Origin: Plantago elongata
Lineage: Eukaryota; Streptophyta; Magnoliopsida; Lamiales; Plantaginaceae
Length of the DNA stretch: 22,119 nt
Direction of reading: 5' to 3'
Assembly: GCA_036897095.1 (NCBI GenBank)
Contig: JAYMSP010002878.1
Span: forward strand, 1-22,119
Shown here piece after piece: positions 8,942-18,454 of this stretch (within the stretch, counting starts at the first letter, position 1; every line of letters begins with the position of its first letter). The position numbers and the translations under genes are program-made. Below the pieces are notes generated by a model. The model had not been told where the DNA came from, ran no database searches, and saw nothing but the letters and a program-made list of their open reading frames with translations.

Positions 8942-9535
8942 TGTTGGTCTAGATAACGACAAAGGAAAAGACTAGAGGGGTAGAGGTGAATAGTCTTTTC
9001 AAACTTTCATCGATAAACAGTCTTTCTCAGAAACCTTGGGGGGTTTATGATACTTAGATTCAGAGAGCGGAAGAGTTTAAGCGATTGATAAACTTAAATA
9101 TGCTTTGCAGTAATAATGTTTTTGTGTGTGACGCTGGAACGTAAATACAGTAAGTAAATAACACAACAACTTATAGTGGGTTCTAGAGGTGGCGTAATCC
9201 TCCAGCTAGTCCACTTTGACCTTTATGAGACCTGGAATTCACTAGAACAAATTATTGAGTTCTCCTTACAATGTATCTTATTCTTAGATCCCTACAAACA
9301 AATGGTTCGCAACCAAATGTCACCCCTGAGTTGTTCCCTAGGTTCTAAACCCAAGTACTTCCTGTACTCAAGATAACCTAGGAGCTTTTCCTTGATTTCC
9401 CGAAGCAAGTAATTCATGTATTCCAAGCCTTGATGCTATTGGTTATATGATTGTTGTCAGGCTACTCTTTAAATAACTTTTCAGCTAATTATCCAGAGAG
9501 CTGGAGAAGATATCACAACTTAATATACTTGTTCA
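8942..9535 (-). repeat. Truncated 5' LTR of the copia element
   Basis: The LTR end is TGTTGG on the plus strand (CCAACA on minus). The sequence matches 21820-22119 directly, and 21380-21819 in inverted orientation. Only about 590 bp of an LTR of roughly 1.4-1.5 kb is kept: the half bearing the promoter is gone, cut off where gypsy LTR sequence begins (about 9525-9541). It shows a short TG run (about 9120-9130) where the other copies have long microsatellites. Confidence 0.85.
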
Positions 9536-9730
9536 GTATATGTTCAGTTTATTTTATTTCGTGAATATGTAATTGATGTAATTACATTGTAGAGATTTTA
9601 GTTGCTCTTTAATACCACTCTTAGATATTATTGTATTTTTAGGATTAAAATTGAGGCTTCATCTTGGCGTGAGCCCATCTCACAATAGACGGCCAGTCGC
9701 GCCAAAGTGAATTTGTTTTGGGGCGTAACA
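9536..9730 (+). repeat. Gypsy LTR 1, 3' end only
   Basis: About 195 bp matching the last part of LTR 2 (11913-12110). It ends GGGGCGTAACA at 9730, directly before the primer site. The missing 5' part was lost at the junction with the copia LTR. Confidence 0.85.
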
Positions 9731-9734
9731 AAAG

Positions 9735-9746
9735 TGATATCAGAGC
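9735..9746 (+). other. Primer binding site, gypsy unit 1
   Basis: TGATATCAGAGC, one mismatch to the initiator tRNA-Met site, four bases after the LTR end. Confidence 0.85.
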
Positions 9747-10147
9747 CTAGGTTGGTATCCTTGAGGAGCCTAGGCTAGAAACAATGAAGTAATGAGGTTT
9801 GAATATGTGAAGGGTTGATTTTGATGAAGGAAAAAATCAGGAGTTAGGTTAGAACCTTTGAGAACTTTTGGGTTAGTCTTTTTGAAGTTTATGATTGGGG
9901 AGTGGAAAAATGTGGAGTAGTTACAAGGTTTTGACTTTTGGGGGATTATATTGGATTTGTTGAAGTTTGGTATTTCCGAGAGAGATGTCAAAAGTGATAT
10001 TGGACATTAGATATGAAGTACGAACTTGTTGATGAGATATATGGACCAAGTGATATGAGGAAGATGTTGATTCGTGGATTGAAAAATTTATATAAGTGAC
10101 GCAATGGAAACATAGTGGATTTAAGTTTTGAGGACAAAACTTCTTTT
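9747..10147 (+). other. Short gypsy internal region 1
   Basis: About 430 bp separate the LTRs (primer site and purine tract included), where a gypsy element normally has 4-6 kb of gag-pol. The end retains a frame DLSFEDKTSFKEGRM whose last codons run into the LTR, like the C-terminal end of gypsy Pol. The rest is non-coding. It is about 90% identical by eye to internal region 2 (12127-12524). Confidence 0.7.
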
Positions 10148-10160
10148 AAGGAGGGGAGGA
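10148..10160 (+). other. Polypurine tract, gypsy unit 1
   Basis: AAGGAGGGGAGGA lies immediately before the LTR start TGTAATATCC. It is the expected primer for plus-strand synthesis. Confidence 0.85.
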
Positions 10161-10839
10161 TGTAATATCCCATAATTTTACTTTTGAATTTAATATATTT
10201 ACTTGAATGGTTATACGAGATTTTATAAGGTTATTATTTTTATGGATCGATAAATCGAATCGGGCTACAATGACAATTATTGGTTGTGTTGGACATGAGT
10301 AAAGACCCAAATGCTTAAAGCCCAAGGTATGCTTAAATCTTAAACCTAGCCACCATCTTCTTCCTCTATACGTTTCAGTTTTGCAGTCTCGACCTTGAGC
10401 CGCCCTAGCTCCGCCTTGCAACGGCCAACCACCAAACCCGACCTTCTTTCTTCCTTTCGCCTGGATTCAATCGAATTGTGGAAACCAAAATTGACCTACG
10501 CGAGGGTGATAATAATGAATCAGAAAGAAGAAATAGCGAAACCAATTTCCCGATTTGATTGGACTGAATCATGAGGTTTTGGACCTGTTCTTGATCATTT
10601 TCAACGGAGGGATTGATAGGGAATCGATTGGTGTTACCTTTTCTTGAATTTGGAGGAGTTGGTGCGATTTTGTGGACTTTGAAATGTTTTCAGATTTACA
10701 GGGACTGAATTGTGGTTCTTGAAAGTATAGACCACTGCTTTTGAGAATTTGAAGATGCTAGGGGTTGTATTGCAAATCAATTATTAAATAGCGACTACAA
10801 GCTTCAATTAGCAAATGTGTGATATCAAACACAAGTGTG

Positions 10840-10910
10840 AATCTGTCGTAGTGGTAGGTACTGTGGATTAATATGCAGAGATCTCAGGTTTAAAACTAGC
10901 TGAAGCCAGT
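10840..10910 (+). repeat. tRNA/SINE-like A and B boxes inside gypsy LTR 2
   Basis: CGTAGTGGTAGGTAC resembles a Pol III A box, and GGTTTAAAACT (10888-10898) resembles a decayed B box, about 42 bp apart. LTR 3 (13225-13280) and LTR 4 (14983-15045) have the same block; LTR 4 keeps AGTTCGAAACT. This looks like an old SINE head fixed in the LTR before it amplified. Confidence 0.4.
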
Positions 10911-11481
10911 TTATGTTTTCTTTATATTTCAACCCCATTTCAGCCCAGAAAATTACCACAGTACCCCTGGATGTTGTAGAATCATAATAAGCCCATCCAC
11001 TATTTTTAAACCTATTTCCGAGCTCCATAAATTACCATTTTGCCCTTATAACCGTACCTTACCCTTTTTGGCCTATTGAAACCGTAGTAGAGGGTTGGTG
11101 GAGTTTATATGTTGTGTTTTGGAAGATTTGTGGGTTAAGGTGACTTTTGGAGATTCGATGTGTAAGCTATCGGAGGATTTTGTGGATTGTTTGAGATGGA
11201 CTTGGAATCGTATCGACCTTGAGGCAAGGGGAACTTTTGACACTTATACTTCTGTTTTTGAGTATTATAAAGTATAAATGTATTGCTTTTGATTAACAAA
11301 CTACTTATGGTTATTATATCAAGTAATGGGACTTGGTATGATAGTCTTTTCAAAATAGGATCAAGTATATATGTCCCATAAATGGTTTTCTTGTGTAAGC
11401 GATTTGTGAAAGTGATTTAATAAAGCATGGATTATGTGTACGTACGTTTTTGCTCATCGACATGCCTATGAATTGTTTGGA

Positions 11482-11614
11482 CCCTTATGTGTTAAGGGGT
11501 TGTCGTGCTTTGGAGTACTCCCTTATATTATGTTTATGACCCGTATGTGCTACAGGGAAATTGTGACCCCCATGTGTTGGGGGATATGTTATCTGAAAGC
11601 TGGCATGTGTGCCA
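11482..11614 (+). other. Row of four TGTG-loop hairpins in gypsy LTR 2
   Basis: 11482-11498 is CCCTTA-TGTGT-TAAGGG. 11540-11557 is CCCGTA-TGTGC-TACAGGG (one extra base). 11567-11583 is CCCCCA-TGTGT-TGGGGG. 11601-11614 is TGGCA-TGTG-TGCCA. Loops are nearly identical while stems differ. Counterparts exist at 13863-13994 (LTR 3) and 15625-15767 (LTR 4). Confidence 0.75.
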
Positions 11615-12114
11615 TCACGATTCTTGTGGCATAGTGTATATTGTATTCCAGGTATATATGTGAAATTTGTACTATGACATATGTTCCATGCTATGCAAAT
11701 GATTTTTTCGACTATGCAACTGATACAAAATTGAGTGTATACTTTTTATATGTACTTGATCCGGGTAAAAGTGTCAGGAGCTCAACCATACACCCTTTTT
11801 TTAGTAAGTGATTGAACGAAGGTACTTTGGTGTTGAGACAGTGGATGGATGATGGATTATAAAGACTTTTAGTAGTTGTTGCGTACTCTGAGATTTGTAT
11901 GGTACATGATGATTTGTACAGTTCAGTTTGTTGTAATTCGAGGATATGTAATTGATGTAATTACATTGTAGGGATCTTAGATGTTCTGTTAATACCATTC
12001 TGAGATATTATTGTATTTTGAGGATTAAAATTGATGCTTCATCATGGCTTGAGCCCATCTCACGATAGACGGCATGTTGCGCCCAAGTGAATTTGTTCTA
12101 GGGTGTGACAAAAG

Positions 12115-12126
12115 TGGTATGAGAGC
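12115..12126 (+). other. Primer binding site, gypsy unit 2
   Basis: TGGTATGAGAGC, one mismatch to the initiator tRNA-Met site, four bases after the end of LTR 2. Confidence 0.85.
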
Positions 12127-12524
12127 CTAGGCTAGTATACTTGAGGAGCCTAGGCTAGAAACAGTAAAGTAATGAGGTTTGAATTTCAGAATGGTTAATA
12201 TTGATGAAGGGAAAAATTGAGTTAGGTTAGAAACTTTGGGGACTTTTGGGTTAGTCTTTTTGAAGTTTATGATTGGGCAGTGGAGGAATGTGGAGTAGTT
12301 ACAAGGTTTTTATTTTTGGGAGATTATATTGGATTTGTTGAAGTTTGGTGTTTCTGAGAGAGATGCCAAAAGTGATATTGAACATTAGATATGAAGTCGA
12401 ACTTGTTGATGAAATTTATGGACCAAGTGATATGAGAAAGTAGGTGATTCAAGGATTGAAAAATTTATATAAGTGACGCAATGGAAACATAGTGGATTTA
12501 TATTTTGAGGATAAAACTTCTTTT
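12127..12524 (+). other. Short gypsy internal region 2
   Basis: It matches internal region 1 almost throughout. A frame from ATG at 12363 runs 60 codons to TAA at 12540-12542, with two in-frame stops (RK-stop-VIQG, LYK-stop-RNG). Its final ATG-TAA overlaps the LTR start. The same frame is partly kept in region 1, where it has a one-base insertion near 10020. It is probably the tail of an ancestral pol. Confidence 0.65.
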
Positions 12525-12537
12525 AAGGAAGGGAGGA
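12525..12537 (+). other. Polypurine tract, gypsy unit 2
   Basis: AAGGAAGGGAGGA lies immediately before the LTR 3 start TGTAATATCCCG. Confidence 0.85.
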
Positions 12538-14447
12538 TGTAATATCCCGAAATTTTACATTATAAATTGAATACTTTGACTTAAATGGTTATACGGGATT
12601 TTGTAAAGTCATTATTTTTATGGATCGATAAATCGAATCGGGCTACAAAGACAATTATAGGTTTGGTTGGACAGGAGTAAAGGCCCAAATGCTTAAAGCC
12701 CAAGGTATGCTTAAATCTTAGACCTGGCCAAAATCTTCTTCTTCCTCTGTACGTTTTAGTTTTGCAGCCTCGACCTTGAGCCGCCCTAGCTCCGCCTTGC
12801 AACGGCCAACCACCGTACCCGACCTTCTTTCTTCCTTCCTCCTGGACTCAATCGAATTATGGGAACCAAAATCGACCTACGCGAGGGTGATAATCACGAA
12901 TCAGAAATAAGAAATAGCGAAACAGATTTCACAATTTGATTGGAATGAATCATGATGTTTTGGACTTGTTCCTGATCATTTTGAACGGGGGGATTGATAG
13001 GGAATCGAATGGTGTTACCTTTGCATGAATTTGGAGGAGTTTGGTGCGATTTCATGGTCATTGGAATGTTTTCGGAATCGCAGGGACTTATTATGGGTTT
13101 TGAAAAATATAGACCCCTGCTTTTGAGAATTTGAAGCTATTAGTGGTTGAATTGCAAATCAATTATTAAATAGCGACACCAAGCTTAAATTAGATAATGT
13201 TTGTGATCTCAGACACAAGAGTTCTATCGTAGTGGTAGATACTGTGGATTAATATGCAGTGGTCTCAGGTTTGAAATTAGATGAAGCCAGTTTATGTTTT
13301 TATTTTATTTTAGCCCCATTTAAGCCCAGAAAATTACCACGTTATCCATGGATATTATAGAATCATAAAGAAGCCCTTCCACTATTTTTAAACCTATATT
13401 CCTAGCTCCATAAATTACCGTTTTGCCCTTATGACCGAAACTTACCTTTTTTGTCCTATTAAACCGTAGTAGAGGCTTGGTGGAGTTTATATGTGGTGTT
13501 TTTGATAATTTGTGGGTTAAGATGACTTTTGAAGATTCGATGAGTAAGCTATTGGAGGATTTTGTGGATTGTTTGAGATGGACTTGGAATCGTATCGACC
13601 TGGAGGTAAGGGAACTCTTGACACTTTTACTTCTGTTTTTGCGTATTATAAAGTATAAATGTATTGCTTTTGATTGACAAACTACTTATGGTTATTCTAT
13701 CAAGTAATGAAACTTGGTATGATAGTCTTTTCAAAATAGGATCAAGTATATATGTCCCATAAATGGTTTTCTTGTGTAAGCGATTTGTGAAAGTGATTTG
13801 ATAAAGCATGGATTATGTGTACATAAGTTTATGCTCATCGATATGCCAATGAATTGTTTGGACCCTTATGTGTTAAGTGGTTGTCGTGCTTTGAAGTACT
13901 CCCTTATATTATGTTTATGACACGCATGTGTTACGAGGTAATTGTGACCCCCATGTGTTGGGGGATATGTTATGTGAAAGCCTGCATGTGTGCCACCACA
14001 ATTCGTGTGGTCATAGTGTATATTTGATTCCAGCTATATATGTGAAATTTTTACCGTGACATATGTTCCATGCTATGCAAATGATTTTTGACTATGCAAC
14101 CGATATAAAATTGAGTCTATAGTTTTTATATGTACTTGATCCGGATAAAATTGTCAGGAGCTCACCCTTACACCTTTTTTTTATTAAGTGATCGAACGGA
14201 GATACTTTGGAGATGAGACGGTGGATGAATGATGGATTATGAAGACTTTTAGTAGTTGTATACTATGAGATTTTTGATACATGATGATTTATACTGTTCA
14301 GTTTAGTTTATTTCGAGGATATGTAATTGATGTAATTACATTGTTGGAATTTTAGATGCTCTGTTAATACCACTCTGAGATATTATTGTATTTTGAGGAT
14401 TAAAATTGAGGCTTCATCTTGGCGTGAGCCCACCTCACGATAGACGG
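12538..14447 (+). repeat. Gypsy LTR 3, lacking its last ~45 bp
   Basis: It is colinear with LTR 2 from TGTAATATCCC up to GATAGACGG, where it jumps to CTTAAAGCCC, a site normally about 154 bp into an LTR. The LTR end, primer site, internal region, purine tract and the start of the next LTR are therefore missing. It contains hairpins at 13863-13994. Confidence 0.85.
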
Positions 14448-16263
14448 CTTAAAGCCCAAGGTATGCTTAAATCCTAGATCTAGCCACCATCTTCTTCTTC
14501 CTCGGTACGTTTCAGTCTTGCAGCCTCGACCTTCAGCTGCCCTAGCTCCGCCTTGCAACGGCCAACCACCATAGTCGACCTTCTTTCTTCCTTCCGCCTG
14601 GACTCAATCTAATTGTGGAAACCAAACATGACCTCCACGAGGGTGATAATCACAAATTAGAAAGAAGAAATATCAAAACCAATTTTGCGATTTGATTGGA
14701 CTGAATCATGATGTTTTGGACCTATTCTTTATCGTTTTGAATGGAGGGATTGATAAGGAATTGATTGATGTTACCTTTGCTTAAATTTGGAGGAGTTTGG
14801 TGCGATTTCATGGACTTTGGAATATATTCGGATTTGCAGGGAGTGAATTGAGGTTTTTGAAAATTATAGACCCCTGCTTTTGTGAACTTGAAGCTACTAG
14901 GGGCTGAATTGCAAATCAATTATTAAATAGCGAGTACAAGCTTCAATTAGCTAACATGTGTAATCTCAGACACGTGTGTGAATCCGTAACAGTGGTAGGT
15001 GTTGAGGATTAACAAGCGGATGTCTCAAGTTCGAAACTAGTTGAAGCCAATTTATGTTATCTTTACATTTCAACCACATTCTTGCCCCGAAAATTACCAC
15101 ATTGCCCCTTGATGTTATAAAATCATAAATAAGCCCTTCCATTATCTTTAAACCAATTTTCCAAGCTCCAGAAATTACCGTTTTTCCCTTATGACCGCAC
15201 CTTACCCTTTTTGACCTATTGAAACCGTAGTAGAGGCTTGGTGGAGTTTATATGTGGTGTTTTGGATGATTTGTGGGTTAAGGAGACTTTTGAAGATTCA
15301 ATGAGTAAGTTATTGTTGGATTTTGAGGATTATTTTAGATGGACTTGGAATCGTATCGACCTTGAGGTAAGGGGTACTCTTGACACTTTTACTTCTGTTT
15401 TTGCGTATTATAAAGTACAAATATATTGCTTTTGATTGACAAACTACTTATGATTATTATATCAAGTAATGAGACTATGTATGATAGTTTTTTCAAAATA
15501 GGATCAAGTATGTATGTCACATAAATGGTTTTCTTGTGTAAGCGATTTGTGAAAGTGATTTGATAAAGCATGGATTATGTGTATGTATGTTTATGCTCAT
15601 CGATATGCCTATGAATTGTTTGGACCCTTATGTGTTAAGAGGTCAGTTATGTGGTAGTCGTGCTTTGGAGTACTCCCTTATGTTATGTTTATGACCCGTA
15701 TGTGTTACGGGGTAATTGTGACCCTCATGAGTTGGGGGTATGTTATGTGAAAGTCGGCATGTGTGCCACCACGGTTCGTGTAGCCATAGTGTACATTTGA
15801 TTCCAGCTATTTGTGTGAAATTTGTACTGTGACATATGTTTCATGCTATGCAAATGATTTTCGACTATGCAACTGATATAAAATTGAGTTTATACTTTTT
15901 ATATGTACTTGATCCGGGTCAAAGTGCCATGTGCTCACCCTTACACCTTTTTCTTAGTAAGTATCGAACGGAGGTAATTTGGAGTTGAGACGGTTGATGG
16001 ATGATGAATTATGAAGACTTTTAGTAGTTGTTGCGTACTCTGAGATTTGTATGGTACATGATGATTTGTACTGTTCAGTTTGTTGTATTTCGAGGATATG
16101 TAATTAATGTAATTACATTGTAGGGATTTTAGATGCTCTGTTAATACCACTCTGATATATTATTGTACTTTTGAGGATTAAAATTGAGGATTCGTCTTGG
16201 CGTGAGCCCATCTCACGATAGACGGCCGGTCGCGCCAAAGTGAATTGGTTTTGGGATGTAACA
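14448..16263 (+). repeat. Gypsy LTR 4, lacking its first ~153 bp
   Basis: It is colinear with LTR 2 from offset 154 to the end GGGATGTAACA (CA at 16262-16263). No primer site follows, so this is the 3' end of the array. The five bases after it, ACTAT, would be the target duplication, but the left end of the array is lost and the match cannot be tested. It has the best-preserved second hairpin (15695-15711, CCCGTA-TGTGT-TACGGG). Confidence 0.85.
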
Positions 16264-17540
16264 ACTATCAAGTAATTCACAAGGTACTTAACTTTTTCAA
16301 CACAAAAGGATTGGCCAATTATCAACTGTCTATAATACTAGAAGAAGATGAAATTGGAAACATGTATGGAAAAATACAATATAAGCATTTCAACCTTCAT
16401 TCTTAAGAACATCATTCACGTGTATAAAACCATCGAGGATAAAGCCTAAAAATCACTTTGGCATTTTATCGAACACCTTATTCGCGTAATTCTATTTTTG
16501 AGTTCTCATTCAAATCACATACATTACAGAATTCAATTGAACGTACATCAAGTACCTAGAGAGGAAAAAGACGATGATGAAGCAGATTAGTCATTTGTTT
16601 TTGTCAAATACATAAAGGAGGCTTTGATCGCTGATTGGAAAGATACGAAGGAAGCCTAATTCGAATCATAATTTGTTGAATAATATGTAATGATCCTAAA
16701 ATAAAATTGCAAAGAAAATCACATCAAGTCCAGTGATGAGTAACAAAAGACAAACTAAAGTAAAAAAAACCAAAAAGATTCGTTGTAACTGAAATTTCTG
16801 AATAACAAATCAGACACACATGTGGTGTACTATGTACATACCTGAAGGTAAAGAAGACGATGTTGAAGAGATAAAGTAGGTGTCTCTAGAGGAAACAACT
16901 CTGATAGATTGAGGAATTAGATTTTATGCGGGGGATCTTATAACCGTGAAATGATGTAGGTCAGAGACGCGTCAATTGGGAATAGTTTAGGCATAGTAGC
17001 GCTTTAGGTGGCAGTGGAAGCGGTGGTTGGGTGAAAGTGGAGCTGCAATCGTTTGGCGATGCGGCAGGTGCGTGGGAACCGACTACAAACAGAAACGCGA
17101 GTAGTAACATATCTTCTCACGAGCTGGTGAGTTTGGAGGCAAAGTGATAGATCAGTGCATCGTGATGGTTGGAGTGAAGCAAAAGAGAGGTGACAATTAT
17201 CATGCCGATTGTTGAGCGATAGATGCCGATTGTGATGGAGAACGAAACCTGTCGAAATTAAGCCTTGGCGAATAATTGTTTGATTTGGTCGTCTCGAGGG
17301 TTAAAATCGCGTTTTTGTGATTTTAGGGGCTTATTTGCAATTTCTGATAATTTTATTAGACTCAGTAGGTTAATATTATGATGTATTGGTAATTTTCCTT
17401 TTTTATTTTAGGGTTAGGGATGATGATTCAGAGTATTTAAGCTTTGTTAGACACTATTCATTGACAGACTAATTTGATTGAAAAAACCCTGAGGATTTCC
17501 TCAACAATCATTCTTGCCAACGCACGCTACATCAGATTGG
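16264..17540. other. Low-copy-looking intergenic DNA, no gene recognised
   Basis: There is no long frame. 16960-17290 is richer in G+C and CpG than the surroundings and contains a small duplication (ATGCCGATTGT twice, about 17202 and 17223). On the minus strand, a CAG|GTATGT donor-like site follows at about 16838-16846, so this may be a degraded gene 5' end. That reading is speculative. The sequence TCTATAATACTAG at about 16329 faintly resembles a plant Helitron 5' end, but no matching 3' end was found. Confidence 0.25.
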
Positions 17541-18454
17541 AAGAAGAAGAATAATAAAAACACGATGTGGCAAAGTTGTTTTACGTTTTAGAAAAGTTGT
17601 TAAAACAAACTGAGAGTTATTATTATTGTTAAATATACGTCTTTTTAATACCCTATTTTTTATTTCTCGTTTGATTCTAGTTAGAATTTGGTTACTTTTT
17701 AATATGGCGTGGATTTTAGGATCTGGGGATTTCCATGCTATCTGGAGAACGAATTTGTGGTTACGCATGTATCTGTCCATAACACTACTTTATTATATAT
17801 TTTGGACGTAATAATTTGAACATATATAAACTTCCACGGTGTTTGATGCAAATATCATCATTCTCAATTATTGTGTATGTGAAGTTCAAGTCTCGTTAGA
17901 ATTTGTTGATTCACCGTTTTTATGAGATAATATGATTCAAAGGGAGCAATGGAATAAATATATGAAGAAAGATGACATCAAAGTGGAGTCTAGCAAGGTG
18001 AATCAATTAAATCCTGATCATATTTTGCTCGCACGTACAAACATCCATTTAGCTAAAACAATTGCCATGTTGATGACAATGTGGGGAGTTGTAAGTTTTT
18101 CTTCTCTTTTCGTCATATTTAAGTAAAGATCATATAATAATTAATTAGTTGGCATCTCAAAATGAGGGTTTGCAAACCTTACCGTGCGTAAAGCATCTCG
18201 TTGTTCAAAAGTGTACTCTTGTTATATATAAGCTTGACATATTATGTTAATTATCCTTGCTGAAAATCTTAATTTTTATGTCATTTCAGATTTTTCCTAA
18301 TCATTTATGATCTTATACCTTGAAAATATTTTGAACAATATTCTCATATACGTACGAATTTGTGCAAAACTTTTTTTTTTCTTGTTATTACACATTAAAG
18401 CTTGATACAATCCATAATTTCTCTAAACATGAATATTGTTATAGATTAATCTCG
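17541..18454. other. A/T-rich DNA downstream of the PR-1 pseudogene, nothing assigned
   Basis: Several 60-80-codon frames occur (for example 17932-18126 plus), but none resembles a family I know. The 17932 frame is followed by a donor-like GTAAGT inside its last codons, so a small exon remnant is possible. A poly(T) run lies at about 18369-18379. I see no repeat termini. Confidence 0.25.

Larger units (their letters stand above)
1..9535 (-). mobile_element. Decayed Sirevirus-type Ty1/copia retrotransposon, 3' end outside window
   Basis: The order on the minus strand is truncated 5' LTR, primer binding site, gag, protease, integrase, RNase H, then an env-like region. This is the layout of plant sireviruses (copia elements with an extended gag and an extra ORF downstream of pol). 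Recognisable marks are a gag with a CCHC-like knuckle, a pre-integrase domain, the integrase C-terminal motif KADEGIFLGYS, and an RNase H with AEAEY-like (IEAEYI) and TKHIDARHHFIRD blocks. Reverse transcriptase and most of the integrase core are missing, and every frame carries stops or shifts. No 3' LTR was found; it is expected left of position 1. The assignment to Sirevirus rests on layout and motifs, not on a search. Confidence 0.85.
10161..12110 (+). repeat. Gypsy LTR 2, complete (1950 bp)
   Basis: It starts TGTAATATCCC after the purine tract and ends GTGTGACA before the primer site, so TG...CA termini are intact. It contains a Pol III box-like relic (about 10846-10897), the hairpin row (11482-11614) and a 12-bp palindrome ATGTAATTACAT near the 3' end. 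It has no coding capacity. It serves as 3' LTR of unit 1 and 5' LTR of unit 2. Confidence 0.9.
9536..16263 (+). mobile_element. Tandem Ty3/gypsy LTR array with shared LTRs
   Basis: A unit of about 2378 bp repeats head to tail (landmark TGTAATTGATGTAATTACATTG at about 9569, 11947, 14324 and 16099). Each unit is an LTR starting TGTAATATCCC after a purine tract and ending ..AACA or ..GACA just before an initiator-Met primer site, then about 430 bp of internal DNA. The order is partial LTR, internal, LTR, internal, LTR, LTR, with a 600-bp deletion joining the last two. No gag or pol domain survives. This pattern is what unequal LTR-LTR recombination produces. Gypsy (Tekay-like) assignment rests on the LTR and primer features. 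Confidence 0.8.

Noticed and set aside
11434..11634. 66-codon plus-strand frame in LTR 2
   Set aside because: It runs through the hairpin row and is not kept in LTR 3 or LTR 4.
9536..16263. CRISPR array or satellite DNA
   Set aside because: The direct repeats are LTRs with primer sites and purine tracts, not short spaced repeats or a simple satellite.
16329..16345. Helitron 5' end (TCTATAATACTAG)
   Set aside because: Only a weak resemblance; no 3' hairpin with CTRR end and no Rep/helicase fragment found.
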